A stretch of DNA of 64,000 bases from Methylocystis hirsuta (GCF_003722355.1 NZ_QWDD01000001.1:868001-932000); one strand, 5' to 3'; numbered from the stretch's first letter, positions 35,354-44,455 are shown. Numbers and translations: made by a program. The notes: a model not told the origin generated them from the sequence alone.

Positions 35354-36544
35354 ATGAATGCGGTTAGTCTTCCTCCATCACATTCAAGCATTGAAGCGAA
35401 CCCCACCTTCTTGTTCACCTCGCCGCACCGCAGCATCAAAGCGTTCGGCGTCGCCGAGAAAATTTGTCTTTCGGCGTGCGGCGCGGCGCATTCGGATAGT
35501 TTCCTGCAGACGGCCGTGCAGGGTGCAATCAATCGGGCGCGACAGGCCGGACAGGCGAATCCCATCGTCGCGGGCGCCATTCCCTTCGACATACGGCAGC
35601 CCTGCTCCTTGTTCGTGCCAATGAGCTATACGGCTTTCGCGAGAGAGTCGCTGATGGTCGAAGAGCGACGCTCGGAGCGCGCGCCCACGGTGCTCGGCAT
35701 GCGCAGCCTCCCCGACAAGGACGCATTCAAAGACGCCGTCACGCGCGCGATCACAAGCTTTCGCGCCGGGAAAACGTCGAAAGCGGTTCTATCCCGCATT
35801 CTCGAAATCGAACTCGCGCAACCGGTCGACGTCGCAGCGATCTTGAACGCCTTGGTGAGGCAAAATCCCAACGGCTATCATTTCAAGGCGCCTTTGGGCG
35901 ATGGCGCGATATTGCTTGGCGCAAGTCCAGAGCTCCTGATCCGAAAGGACGGAGCCGCCATTCGCTCCAATCCCTTGGCCGGTTCGGCCAAACGCAGATC
36001 GGACCCGGACGAGGATCAGCTGGCGAGCCGTACGCTGCTGCAGTCGAACAAGGACAATTTCGAGCACAGGCTCGTCGTGGATGAAATACAGGAAGCGCTG
36101 GAGCCCGTATGCAAAGCTCTGACGACGCCCGCTGGGCCAGCGCTGATGAACACGTCGACGATGTGGCATCTCTCGACACTGATCACCGGCGAGCTTGCGA
36201 ACCACCGCACGTCGGCGCTTCAACTTGCCTGTCGGCTGCATCCGACGCCTGCGGTCTGCGGCTATCCAACCGCTGAGTCGCGGTCGCTGATTAGCGCTCT
36301 GGAGCCATTCGACCGCGGGGTTTTCAGCGGCGCCGTCGGATGGTGCGATTCAGAGGGCGATGGCGAGTGGGCGGTGGCGATAAGGTGCGGAACGGTTCAC
36401 GACAAAGCCATTAGACTTTTTGCCGGGGCCGGGATCGTCGAAGCTTCTGATCCGGAATCGGAATGGGCGGAAACTGAAGCCAAGCTCGGCACGATGCTGC
36501 GCGCCTTCGGCATAGAAACCGAGGAGCGCCCTGCATGCCGATAG
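35354..36544 (+). CDS. entC: Isochorismate synthase EntC/DhbC
   Basis: A 396-residue chorismate-binding enzyme that converts chorismate to isochorismate, the first step to 2,3-dihydroxybenzoate. The ATG (MNAVSLPPS) follows AAGAGGTG with good spacing; upstream ATGs at 35321-35323 lack this. Family segments visible: SKAVLSRILEIE, NPNGYHFKAP, LLGASPELLIRK, SNPLAGSAKR, LVVDEIQEAL, MWHLSTLITGEL, LHPTPAVCGYP, FSGAVGWCDSEGDGEWAVAIRC and FAGAGIV. These include the acidic residues that bind Mg2+. The gene overlaps entE by 10 bases. Confidence 0.93.
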   Translation: MNAVSLPPSHSSIEANPTFLFTSPHRSIKAFGVAEKICLSACGAAHSDSFLQTAVQGAINRARQAGQANPIVAGAIPFDIRQPCSLFVPMSYTAFARESLMVEERRSERAPTVLGMRSLPDKDAFKDAVTRAITSFRAGKTSKAVLSRILEIELAQPVDVAAILNALVRQNPNGYHFKAPLGDGAILLGASPELLIRKDGAAIRSNPLAGSAKRRSDPDEDQLASRTLLQSNKDNFEHRLVVDEIQEALEPVCKALTTPAGPALMNTSTMWHLSTLITGELANHRTSALQLACRLHPTPAVCGYPTAESRSLISALEPFDRGVFSGAVGWCDSEGDGEWAVAIRCGTVHDKAIRLFAGAGIVEASDPESEWAETEAKLGTMLRAFGIETEERPACR

Positions 36545-38157
36545 AGTTCACGCCCTGGCCCAAAGCCTTTGCCCGCAGATATCGCGACAAGGGCTATTGG
36601 CGCGGCGAGCCGCTGACCGAAATTTTGCGATATACACGCCAGCGTCGTCCCGACGGGGTCGCGCTGATTTGCGGCGATCGACATCTCACTTACGCTCAGC
36701 TCGACGCCAAGTCGTCGCGACTGGCGTCGAGCCTCATGCGACGCGGGGTTGGGCCTGGCGATACGGCGCTGGTGCAACTTCCGAACATCGCCGAGTTTTA
36801 CATCGTCTTTTTTGCCCTGCTCAAAATGGGAGTGGCGCCGGTCAACGCGCTGTTCAGCCACGACAGGCTGGAGATGACCGCCTATGCGCAGCAGCTTCAA
36901 CCCAAGCTTCTCATCGCGTCCGCCGAACATCATCTCTTTGCTGATGACGTCTATGTCACAGGCTTGCGGAGCTTCGCGCCCAAATTGCGCGTCGTGGCCA
37001 TCCACGGGCGAATTGGATATTCCGAAAATCTTCAGTCGCTGTGGGAATGTGACTCAGACGGCGCGGCGGACGAACCGCGCTCTTCTGCGGCCGATCAGGT
37101 GGCGTTTTTCCAGTTGTCGGGCGGCAGCACCGGCGTTCCCAAGCTCATTCCGCGCACCCATGACGATTACTACTACAGCGTGCGGCGAAGCGCGGAAATC
37201 TGCCGCCTCACATCCGAGAGCCGCTATCTGTGCGCGCTTCCAGCGCCCCATAATTTTCCACTGAGTTCGCCCGGCGCGCTCGGCGTCTTTCACGCCGGCG
37301 GAACGGTGGTGATGGCGCGAAATCCGAGCGCGGATCTCTGCTTCGACCTCGTTCGCCGTCACAAGGTGAACTTCACGGCCATCGTGCCGACGATCGCTTC
37401 GCTATGGCTTGACGCCGCCGCCAACGACTCTCTCGAAGCGCCGAATTTCACAGTGATGCAGGTCGGCGGCGCGCGACTCAGCGAGACGGTCGCGCGCCGA
37501 ATTGTCGCGACCTTCGGCTGTCGGCTGCAGCAGGTTTTTGGCATGGCGGAAGGCTTGGTGAACTACACGGGTCTTGACGAAGATTCCGAGCGCATTTTTA
37601 CGACTCAAGGGCGGCCAATGAGTCCCGATGATGAGCTGAAAGTCGTCGATGCAGATGGCGAAGAGGTCGCCGCAGGCGAAGTCGGAGAGCTGCTGACTCG
37701 CGGTCCGTACACGATCCGGGGCTATTATCGCTGCCCGGAACATAACGCTCGCGCTTTCGATGATGACGGATTCTATCGCACGGGCGATCTCGTCGAGATG
37801 ACGGCGGACGGATATGTGAGAGTCGTAGGCCGCAAGAAGGATCAGATCAACCGCGGCGGCGAGAAGATTCCCGCCGAAGAGATCGAGATTTTGCTGCTGC
37901 AGCACGGGGCGGTCGTGCACGCGGCGCTCATTTCCATGCCCGACTCGCTGATGGGAGAGAGAAGCTGCGCTTATATTGTCGCGAACGACGCCGCGCTACG
38001 TCCTATCGCCTTGCGAAAATATCTGCGCAGCCAGGGAATTGCGGAATTCAAGCTCCCCGATCGCTTTGAATTCATCGATCAGATGCCGCTTACCGCTTTC
38101 GGTAAGGTCGACAAGCAAACGCTGCGCGACGACATCCAGACCAAGCTCAACGTCTAA
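36535..38157 (+). CDS. entE: 2,3-dihydroxybenzoate-AMP ligase EntE
   Basis: A 540-residue stand-alone adenylation enzyme starting MPIEFTPWPKAFARRYRDKGYWRG, the typical EntE/DhbE opening. ATP-binding motif LSGGSTGVPKLI, the substrate-pocket segment ALPAPHNFPLSSPG (its N is the aryl-acid-specific replacement of the usual aspartate), GMAEGLVNYT, YRTGDLV and GRKKDQINRGGEKI with the catalytic lysine near TAFGKVDK are visible. It activates 2,3-dihydroxybenzoate as the adenylate and loads it on the aryl carrier domain of EntB. It overlaps entC and lies 19 bases before entB. Confidence 0.94.
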   Translation: MPIEFTPWPKAFARRYRDKGYWRGEPLTEILRYTRQRRPDGVALICGDRHLTYAQLDAKSSRLASSLMRRGVGPGDTALVQLPNIAEFYIVFFALLKMGVAPVNALFSHDRLEMTAYAQQLQPKLLIASAEHHLFADDVYVTGLRSFAPKLRVVAIHGRIGYSENLQSLWECDSDGAADEPRSSAADQVAFFQLSGGSTGVPKLIPRTHDDYYYSVRRSAEICRLTSESRYLCALPAPHNFPLSSPGALGVFHAGGTVVMARNPSADLCFDLVRRHKVNFTAIVPTIASLWLDAAANDSLEAPNFTVMQVGGARLSETVARRIVATFGCRLQQVFGMAEGLVNYTGLDEDSERIFTTQGRPMSPDDELKVVDADGEEVAAGEVGELLTRGPYTIRGYYRCPEHNARAFDDDGFYRTGDLVEMTADGYVRVVGRKKDQINRGGEKIPAEEIEILLLQHGAVVHAALISMPDSLMGERSCAYIVANDAALRPIALRKYLRSQGIAEFKLPDRFEFIDQMPLTAFGKVDKQTLRDDIQTKLNV

Positions 38158-38176
38158 AAGCAAACAGGAATTGACC

Positions 38177-39064
38177 ATGGCCATACAATCCCTTGCATCC
38201 TACGCAATGCCGGGCCCGGACTCGTACCGAACAAACAAAGTCAATTGGAGTTTTGCGCCCGAGCGCGCGGCGCTGCTGATCCACGACATGCAAGACTATT
38301 TCGTCGGATTCTACGGCGAGGAAAGTCCACTCGTCGATCAGCTCATCTCAAATATTCGAAGGCTGCGCGCCTTTTTCAGGGCCCACGGCGCCCCGGTGAT
38401 CTATACCGCGCAGCCTATTGAACAGAGCGACGAAGATCGCGGCTTGCTGAATGACATGTGGGGATCTGGTCTGAACGCCCAACCGCACCGACGCAAAATT
38501 GTTGAGCCTCTATTGCCGGACGCAGCGGATACAGTGCTGACCAAATGGCGTTACAGCGCCTTCAAGCGGTCGCCCTTGGCCGAGATGATGAAGGACATGG
38601 GTAGAGATCAACTGGCGATCTGCGGCGTCTACGGCCACATCGGTTGTCTGACGACGGCGCTCGACGCGTTCATGCATGACATCAAGCCTTTCATGATCGC
38701 CGACGGCATCGGCGATTTTTCGCTCGAAGATCATCTCATGACCTTGAACTATGTCGCCGGACGCTGCGGCATGGTGGTCGGCGTCGAAGACGTGCTCGCC
38801 GCGCGAAACACGCATTCTGCTCCGCTGACCAGAGAGGACCTCAAGAAGCAGCTCTTGTCGGCGCTCGATGTCGAGGAGTCAGAATTCGACCCCGATGAAA
38901 ATCTTATCGATTACGGCCTCGACTCAGTGCGAGTCATGATGCTGGTCGCCGAATGGCGCAAGCTCGGCATAGATGTGGGTTTTGACGAGTTGGCGAAAAA
39001 GCCGACCTTGAACGGCTGGTGGGACATCATCGATCGCCGGCTCGCCGCGGTCGTCTCCGCGTGA
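38177..39064 (+). CDS. entB: Isochorismatase with C-terminal aryl carrier domain EntB
   Basis: A 295-residue bifunctional protein starting MAIQSLASYAMP (typical EntB opening). The frame opens at 37976 inside entE, but this ATG follows an AGGAA site. Residues about 1-210 form the isochorismatase (LLIHDMQDYF, GSGLNAQP, LTKWRYSAF, GVYGHIGCLTTALDAF), which cleaves isochorismate to 2,3-dihydro-2,3-dihydroxybenzoate and pyruvate. Residues about 220-290 form the aryl carrier domain; S250 in DYGLDSVRVM takes the phosphopantetheine arm. EntE loads DHB here and the NRPS C1 domain takes it. No separate phosphopantetheinyl transferase is in the window. Confidence 0.94.
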   Translation: MAIQSLASYAMPGPDSYRTNKVNWSFAPERAALLIHDMQDYFVGFYGEESPLVDQLISNIRRLRAFFRAHGAPVIYTAQPIEQSDEDRGLLNDMWGSGLNAQPHRRKIVEPLLPDAADTVLTKWRYSAFKRSPLAEMMKDMGRDQLAICGVYGHIGCLTTALDAFMHDIKPFMIADGIGDFSLEDHLMTLNYVAGRCGMVVGVEDVLAARNTHSAPLTREDLKKQLLSALDVEESEFDPDENLIDYGLDSVRVMMLVAEWRKLGIDVGFDELAKKPTLNGWWDIIDRRLAAVVSA

Positions 39065-39081
39065 CATCTCGGCGGTTGCGC

Positions 39082-39828
39082 ATGGATTTTTCAGGAAAGC
39101 AGATCTGGGTCACGGGCGCCGGTCAGGGAATCGGCTATGCGACGGCCGCCCAATTCGCGGCGCTCGGCGGCGACGTCGTTGGGCTCGACAAGTCGTTTGC
39201 GGCCTCGAACTATCCTTTCGCGACCGTTCGCCTCGACGTCAGCGAGCGCGATCAGGTGCAAAAAACCTGCCGAGCCTTGTTGGAAGAATGTCCAAGACTG
39301 GATGTGCTGGTAAGCGCCGCGGGCGTGCTGCGTCTCGGTTCGACGGAAGAGCTGAGCTTTGATGATTGGGCCGCGTGTATGAATGTCAATGCGTCCGGCC
39401 CATTCCACCTGTTTCAGCAGACGATCCCGCAGTTCAAACGTCAGCGCTCGGGCGCGATCGTCAGCATCGGCTCCAACGCCGCGCATACGCCGCGCATGCT
39501 GATGAGCGCCTATTGCGCCTCGAAGGCGGCGCTGACAAGCCTGACGCACTGCGTGGGCTTGGAGCTCGCGCCTTATGGCGTGAGGTGCAATCTCGTTTCC
39601 CCTGGCTCCACGGACACCGCCATGCAGCGGTCCATGTGGCGTTCGGCAGACGCTGAGAAGCAAGTGATCGCCGGAGACCTTGGGTCCTTCAAATTGGGAA
39701 TTCCGCTGGGAAAAATAGCTGCCCCAGAGGAGATCGCAAGCGCCGTCGTGTTTCTTGCGTCGGATCTCGCCAGCCACATCACGCTTCAGGACCTTGTCGT
39801 GGATGGCGGCGCGACGCTTGCAGCTTAA
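39082..39828 (+). CDS. entA: 2,3-dihydro-2,3-dihydroxybenzoate dehydrogenase EntA
   Basis: A 248-residue short-chain dehydrogenase starting MDFSGKQIWVTGAGQGIGYAT (NAD+-binding TGxxxGIG). Active-site residues include S of SIGSNAAHTPR and the Y-x3-K pair in SAYCASKAAL. It ends VVDGGATLAA, close to EntA. The enzyme oxidises the EntB product to 2,3-dihydroxybenzoate and completes the DHB pathway. It is the last gene of the siderophore run. The frame extends upstream into entB, so the ATG at 39082 is chosen on homology. Confidence 0.93.
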   Translation: MDFSGKQIWVTGAGQGIGYATAAQFAALGGDVVGLDKSFAASNYPFATVRLDVSERDQVQKTCRALLEECPRLDVLVSAAGVLRLGSTEELSFDDWAACMNVNASGPFHLFQQTIPQFKRQRSGAIVSIGSNAAHTPRMLMSAYCASKAALTSLTHCVGLELAPYGVRCNLVSPGSTDTAMQRSMWRSADAEKQVIAGDLGSFKLGIPLGKIAAPEEIASAVVFLASDLASHITLQDLVVDGGATLAA

Positions 39829-39980
39829 AGGCTGGCAGCGCGCGCCGCGGCCGAGGCAGCGGGTGCAGAACCGACATCCGCGCCTCGGGGGATGGGTTTT
39901 TGGCGAGACCGCTTCGACAAGTTATAAATCACAAGCGCGACTGCGACACTCAAGCTTCAGAGAGCCAGCCCCCGGCCGGA

Positions 39981-41093
39981 ATGATGATCAAAGTCAACTT
40001 CTTACTGTCCACGATCGTAGCCTGCTTCGCCATCGTCGTGTCCAACCCCGCATGCGCGGAAACCAGCTCCCCTCCGGCAAAAAAGATGCAGGTTGTGGTG
40101 TTGGAAAGTCCTCCGTTCGTAATGAAGACTGACCAGGGATTTACTGGATTTGCGATCGACCTGTGGGAGGAGAGCGCCAAACGCATGGGCTTGGATTACG
40201 AATATCGGGAAGCATCAACCCTCCAAGAGCTTCTCGATTCGGTAACCACGGGAAAATCCGACGTTGCGGTCACCGAGTTGACCATAAACGCCGAGCGGAT
40301 GGAGCGAATGGATTTTTCCCAGCCCTGGTTCGATGCGGGCTTGCAGATGATGATTCATCAAGCGCCCCCGACTGGTTTCTGGAGTTTCTTCGAGCAGCTT
40401 GAGGAGAATGGCCATCTTAGAGTGTATCTTTGGATGGGGCTCGGCGTGATCGTCGCTTCTTTTCTCCTTACGGCGCTGGATAGGCGCCTGGACCCGGAGT
40501 TTCCAGCGGAGTGGAAACAGGGCTTTTCCGAAAGTTTTTATCATGTCCTCTCGGTTCTGACGTCGGGGAAAACAAATCACAAGCTGGTGTTCGGAAGTTA
40601 CGGGACGATGATCGCAGCTCTCTGGCTGGTCATGGGCGCGGGCGTCGTCGCTTACATAACGTCCTCGATCACCAGCGTCATGACTGTAAACTCTCTGGAA
40701 CGGCGCATATGGGTCGCAGACAAAGACAGGATCGAGGATTTAACGGATCTCAAAGGCAAGATCGTTGGCACGCTCAGCGGGAGCGTAGCGAACATGTATG
40801 TCGCGAAGGCGGGACTGTCCGGCCGCGGATTCAGCACCCTTGGCAATCTCGTCAAGGCGCTAGCGGAAAATCGCGTGGATGCGATCGTCGGCGACCAGCC
40901 TTCCCTCGTATATCACCTACATCAGCGCCCCGATTTACCCGTGATTCCCGTGGGCAAGGTCATAAGACACGAGAAGTATGGGTTCGCCCTGAAGGCCGGG
41001 AGCCCGATCCGTCTGAAGCTCTCGAAACAGGTGATGCTCGCCTGGGAGACCGGCCTGATCGACCGTTTACGAAAAAAGTATTTTGGCGGCTGA
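39981..41093 (+). CDS. GluR0-like ligand-gated channel homologue
   Basis: A 370-residue protein with a signal peptide (cleaved near ACA/ET, about residue 26), a periplasmic-binding-protein lobe split in two (KMQVVVLESPPFVMKTDQGFTGFAIDLWE and later KGKIVGTLSGSVANMYV) and, inserted between, two hydrophobic helices (about 140-160 and 205-230) flanking a re-entrant-like segment. This order is that of bacterial glutamate-receptor channels such as GluR0. The pore region reads FYHVLSVLTSGKTNH, without the K+-channel TVGYG filter. The second helix ends VVAYITSSITSVMTV, typical of the family. Ligand unknown. It stands 150 bases after entA on the same strand, so read-through expression is possible. Confidence 0.8.
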   Translation: MMIKVNFLLSTIVACFAIVVSNPACAETSSPPAKKMQVVVLESPPFVMKTDQGFTGFAIDLWEESAKRMGLDYEYREASTLQELLDSVTTGKSDVAVTELTINAERMERMDFSQPWFDAGLQMMIHQAPPTGFWSFFEQLEENGHLRVYLWMGLGVIVASFLLTALDRRLDPEFPAEWKQGFSESFYHVLSVLTSGKTNHKLVFGSYGTMIAALWLVMGAGVVAYITSSITSVMTVNSLERRIWVADKDRIEDLTDLKGKIVGTLSGSVANMYVAKAGLSGRGFSTLGNLVKALAENRVDAIVGDQPSLVYHLHQRPDLPVIPVGKVIRHEKYGFALKAGSPIRLKLSKQVMLAWETGLIDRLRKKYFGG

Positions 41094-41163
41094 GCGCGCA
41101 CGAAACGCGTGGCGCAATTGCGGATTAGGAGATAGCGTGTCGCGGATAACTACAGGAGCAGTT

Positions 41164-41379
41164 ATGGCACACTTTCGGATTTTGGTGACCGCTACACTTG
41201 GTCTTGGTTTTGCTTTCGCGCCTACAGCATCGAACGCCATGCCGGCGGCCTTGGTGAATGCCGCGGTTCAGGCTCCGATCGAGAAAGTCTATGGGGGATG
41301 TGGCGTTTACGGACACCGTGGCCCATATGGCGGTTGCCGGGCCGGCGGGCAGGCTGGTGGATGGCGCTATCGCCGGTAA
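41164..41379 (+). CDS. Small secreted glycine-rich protein
   Basis: A 71-residue protein with a clear signal peptide (MAHFRILVTATLG... SNA). The mature part is short and contains YGGCGVYGHRGPYGGCRAGG, with two cysteines in a GC/GGC context. It resembles the small periplasmic GCG-type proteins of Methylobacterium and Bradyrhizobium relatives, from memory and without known function. AGGAG lies about 7 bases before the ATG. It is only 70 bases after the channel gene on the same strand. Confidence 0.7.
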   Translation: MAHFRILVTATLGLGFAFAPTASNAMPAALVNAAVQAPIEKVYGGCGVYGHRGPYGGCRAGGQAGGWRYRR

Positions 41380-41405
41380 GTGATCTCCTTTTAGCCAATG
41401 CAGAG

Positions 41406-41433
41406 CACCCCGAGGACTTAGCTCCTCCGGGTG
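41406..41433 (+). terminator. Hairpin downstream of the small secreted protein
   Basis: CACCCCGAGGA and TCCTCCGGGTG pair over 11 positions with one mismatch around the loop CTTAGC. It lies 27 bases after the stop codon. No T-run follows, so it may be a Rho-independent terminator of weak form or an RNA-stabilising hairpin. Confidence 0.45.
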
Positions 41434-41678
41434 ACGCTTGAGACCTGATTGGCGGTATTCAGACGGGCTCTCAAGAGTGAATTCTAAAGGAGGGCACAGG
41501 CTGCTGCGCCCTTAGCTCTTTGGGTTTTTAGGAGTGGGCCTTCGGGCGCGACGATCAGAAACCTCGTCGCCCAGAGTTTGGAGCCGCGTTATTTGCGGCG
41601 CAAGTTGAACGGCGCCTATCGACGCGGCAGCAATGTCGGCGTATCGAGGGGTACGTACGACCGCTTCGAGGAATTTCC
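41434..41678. other. Intergenic stretch before the MucR-like gene, no supported gene
   Basis: About 245 bases after the hairpin, nearly 300 bases from the last stop codon. Nothing recognisable was found; it must contain the promoter of the MucR-like gene. MucR proteins often repress their own AT-rich promoters, but no clear site is visible. Confidence 0.5.
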
Positions 41679-42140
41679 GTGACATCAAATACAGATCAGC
41701 CGAATACGACCGAACTCGCCGCCGAAATCGTGGCGGCCTTCGTCTCTCGCAATTCGCTTCCCGTATCGGAGCTTCCCGCTCTGATTTTGTCCGTGGATGC
41801 GACGTTGCGTCGCCTCGCGACGGGCGCGCCGGCGACGATAGCTTCGCCAGCAGAGCAGCCCACGCCTGCCGTCTCCATCCGCAAGTCGGTTACGGCGGAC
41901 CATCTGATCTGTCTGGATGACGGGAAGCGGTTCAAATCGCTCAAGCGGCATCTCGCGACGCTGGGGATGACGCCGGAGGAGTATCGCGCCAAGTGGGGCT
42001 TGCCCGCCGACTATCCCATGGTCGCGGCGAATTATGCGGCGCGGCGCTCGGACCTGGCGAAGAGCATGGGGCTCGGTCAATCGCGCGACAAGGCTGCCCC
42101 CCCGGCAAAGCGTGGGCGCAAGCCGAAGGGGGGCGCTTAA
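41679..42140 (+). CDS. MucR/Ros-family zinc-finger regulator
   Basis: A 153-residue regulator starting at GTG ((M)[17 protein letters not shown]). The C-terminal half has the MucR core: [44 protein letters not shown]. This is the non-canonical zinc-finger of Ros/MucR proteins; the usual paired cysteines are reduced to a single C (CLDDGK) with the histidine of KRHL, as seen in many paralogues. The N-terminal region ([14 protein letters not shown]) is the oligomerisation part. Family members repress exopolysaccharide, motility and other genes by binding AT-rich DNA. The C-terminus is lysine/arginine-rich. No clear target is visible beside it. Confidence 0.88.
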   Translation: MTSNTDQPNTTELAAEIVAAFVSRNSLPVSELPALILSVDATLRRLATGAPATIASPAEQPTPAVSIRKSVTADHLICLDDGKRFKSLKRHLATLGMTPEEYRAKWGLPADYPMVAANYAARRSDLAKSMGLGQSRDKAAPPAKRGRKPKGGA

Positions 42141-42217
42141 ATCGGTGGAGCGGGTGGTGATGTGAGACGCATTGCCCGTCCCAAAACGCTCATGATCGGC
42201 CTTATCCACTGAGACTC

Positions 42218-42832
42218 CTATGATACCGCTTCTTCCGTGCAGCGGCATTCAGCGCATGGGTCTTTGCACCACGCGTCGCGAATCAGCCTTTTGGCTGCTT
42301 TGATCGCGAGGGCAGGGTCACTTCGATGTAAATCGAGTTTGATATGGACGCGCAGGAAATCGGCCCAGCGAAATTCGGCGAAAGGCGCATGATCCTTCGG
42401 GCATCCGCAGTCCCGACGCAGGCGGGCTATCAGGCTCCGGAAGGGATCGTCCGCCAAGTCCTGAAGCGCGCGCGGCAACTCCGAAAGGGTCTGCGGCGCG
42501 CCGCTAGAGCAAATTAAGCCGCGTTTCCGTAGCGCCACGAAAAACTGGTTTGCATCGAGGGCGGACAGATCTTCGATTTGACGCACTGAAACCAAGTCGA
42601 CTCTCTCCTGAAGAAGCGCGAGAGCCATGTGGTGACCATCAATCAGGAAATATTGCGCGCCAGGTCCGTATACAGCAGGAAAAGGGTGAGACGCGAGAAA
42701 ACGGAGTTTTTCTCCAGCCGACAAGGCTCGCCACTTCAAACGCTTGGCGTCGACCGCCTCATATCCGACCGCAATCTGGGTCGGTCGCAGCTGAGCAAGC
42801 TTGACTGAAACATTTCTCGCGGCCGCATCCAT
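42218..42832 (-). CDS. ParB-like nuclease-fold protein (ParBc_2 type)
   Basis: A 204-residue protein as called from an ATG at 42832 (MDAAARNVSVKLAQL); the frame continues to 42925. The N-terminal half (about 15-90) carries the ParB/sulfiredoxin-like motif of the putative ParBc_2 family: LRPTQIAVGYEAV, then YFLIDGHHMALAL with the GHH residues. No partition partner is nearby, so chromosome partitioning is unlikely. The C-terminal region is of unknown type and ends with a cysteine pair (CAECRC). Function unknown. Start uncertain because no strong ribosome-binding site is visible at either candidate. Confidence 0.65.
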   Translation of the reverse strand: MDAAARNVSVKLAQLRPTQIAVGYEAVDAKRLKWRALSAGEKLRFLASHPFPAVYGPGAQYFLIDGHHMALALLQERVDLVSVRQIEDLSALDANQFFVALRKRGLICSSGAPQTLSELPRALQDLADDPFRSLIARLRRDCGCPKDHAPFAEFRWADFLRVHIKLDLHRSDPALAIKAAKRLIRDAWCKDPCAECRCTEEAVS

Positions 42833-43112
42833 TCTTGGCAACCATTCTGACGCCGTCTTTGACGTGGCCACGCCGGCTCCGCGCTCACAATGCGCTTGTT
42901 GGGGCGGGGGAAACGGTCTGGCCAACGCAAATCCAGCCGAAGAAAACGCTCAGACTGAGCGGGCGCGTTTTACAAAGGAGTCCAACTGATCCTGACGGAG
43001 GACCGCCCTCTGCTGCAATGCGGTCATTCGACGCGCGGATCAGCCTGGCGGTTTCCTTCGGCTTAGTATGACGAGCCTTGGCGAAGCTTTGGAAAGCGGC
43101 AGGCCGATAGGG

Positions 43113-43568
43113 TCACTCGAGCGAGGCGGCGGTTTTCGCCTGCGCCGACGCGCGAATCGGCGTCCAGCTCAAAAGACGTCGTTGCCGCGCCGCTTCGAAG
43201 GTTTCGCATTCGAAGCGAGATTCGGCCACTGGAAGCTTTTGTCGCGCGAGCGCGTCGAACAACGCAATGCGCGCGACGGCGACCCTTACTCTTTGAATCG
43301 GATCGTCGAACAAAGCATAGGCCAGCGCCCCACACTCTGCGCAAAAATGGAACTGGACGCGTCCTGAAGCAAACGTCGTGACGCTCGTGCGGTCGTTAGC
43401 GCGAAAAGCGATCGACCCTCTTGGGTCCGAAATCCAAACGCCGTCATGCGCGAGGCAAAACTCGCACGTTGTCGCATCCGATCGCGGTCTGAAGTCTTTG
43501 GGGGCAAGCTCGCTGCACAATATCATCTCGACCTGTCCGCACGGGCACTTTCCGCGATACTCGGTCAT
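43113..43568 (-). CDS. GFA-family zinc protein
   Basis: A 151-residue protein starting MTEYRGKCPCGQVEM. Cysteines typical of the GFA (glutathione-dependent formaldehyde-activating enzyme) fold are present: KCPCGQ, TCEFCLAHDG and CAECGALAY. They bind zinc in family members. Many GFA proteins have no proven activity, so only the family is assigned. The longer frame starting at 43688 overlaps the methyltransferase stop and is rejected. It is transcribed in the same direction as the methyltransferase upstream, 116 bases apart. Confidence 0.82.
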   Translation of the reverse strand: MTEYRGKCPCGQVEMILCSELAPKDFRPRSDATTCEFCLAHDGVWISDPRGSIAFRANDRTSVTTFASGRVQFHFCAECGALAYALFDDPIQRVRVAVARIALFDALARQKLPVAESRFECETFEAARQRRLLSWTPIRASAQAKTAASLE

Positions 43569-43684
43569 GAGAATCTCCGCGTAAGTTTCTTGAAATCTAA
43601 CGTGCTGGACTTTTGGAGCTCTATTGGCGGCGCGGATTGACGCTTGCCGCATAACGCCGTCCCACTCCAGACTCGGCGATTGCG

Positions 43685-44455
43685 TCAACGCTCCTCTGCT
43701 TTCACGCTGACGAACATAACGCCAATTGCGAAGGAGCCGTCGGACTCAATCTCAAAATGCGCTTTCGTTGTCCCTGAGGCAGCGACTTGCAAGGAGCGGA
43801 TCGCCAGAACATTTTCGTCTGGCGTTCGCATCCGCGCCGTCCAAATGGGGAAGTCCATGCGCAGCTGCGACGTTTGAAGGCGATCGATCGCGAAGCCGGC
43901 GTTGGACAAGGCGGCGGCCCATTCGGCCAGTGTGTAGTTTCGCACATGAGAGGCGTCGCGGAGCAGCTCGACGGCTTGCAGATGCGTATCGAAGAGCGGC
44001 GATGCGGGCGCACAGACGTCGACAAAAACCGCTTGGCTTCCCTTTTTCAAGACGCGCCGGGCCTCGCGCAGGCCCGCGTCGAAGTGGCGCCAGTGATGCG
44101 CTGAGTAACGGCACGCCAGAAAATCGAAGGCGCCGTCGGCGAACGGCAAGGCCTCCACAGACGCTCTCACGGTCGTGATGTTCGATAGACCCTTTTCTCG
44201 CGCGGTCGCCGAGACCGCAGCGAGCATCTCGCTCGACAGGTCGACCGCAGACACCCGATCGGCAAAGCGCGCCACTCGATACGAGACGTGGCCGCCGCCG
44301 GCTCCAAGGTCGAGGGCGTGCTTAGGACGGATCGCCGCGACGATCTCTTCGAGGGCTTTCAGGTCCTCCCCGTCCGCGTGAACCGCGCTCTCGACATAGG
44401 CTTTGGCGCGGGGTCCGAACTGCGCTTCAACCACGTTTTCGTGGGGTCTGTTCAT
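43685..44455 (-). CDS. Class I SAM-dependent methyltransferase
   Basis: A 256-residue methyltransferase of the UbiE/type-11 kind. Motif I is ALDLGAGGGHVSYRVA, followed by the acidic residue of VSAVDLSSEML, then VEALPFADGAFDFLACRYSAHHW and the post-motif LREARRVLKKGSQAVFVDV. Substrate unknown. It is divergent from an HTH regulator gene with 86 bases between, which suggests that the regulator controls it. Start ATG (MNRPHENVVEAQFG) matches the family's usual N-terminus. Confidence 0.87.
   Translation of the reverse strand: MNRPHENVVEAQFGPRAKAYVESAVHADGEDLKALEEIVAAIRPKHALDLGAGGGHVSYRVARFADRVSAVDLSSEMLAAVSATAREKGLSNITTVRASVEALPFADGAFDFLACRYSAHHWRHFDAGLREARRVLKKGSQAVFVDVCAPASPLFDTHLQAVELLRDASHVRNYTLAEWAAALSNAGFAIDRLQTSQLRMDFPIWTARMRTPDENVLAIRSLQVAASGTTKAHFEIESDGSFAIGVMFVSVKAEER

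Noticed and set aside
42218..42832. Plasmid or chromosome partition system
   Set aside because: Only a ParB-like fold is present; no ParA and no repeated parS-like sites were seen nearby.
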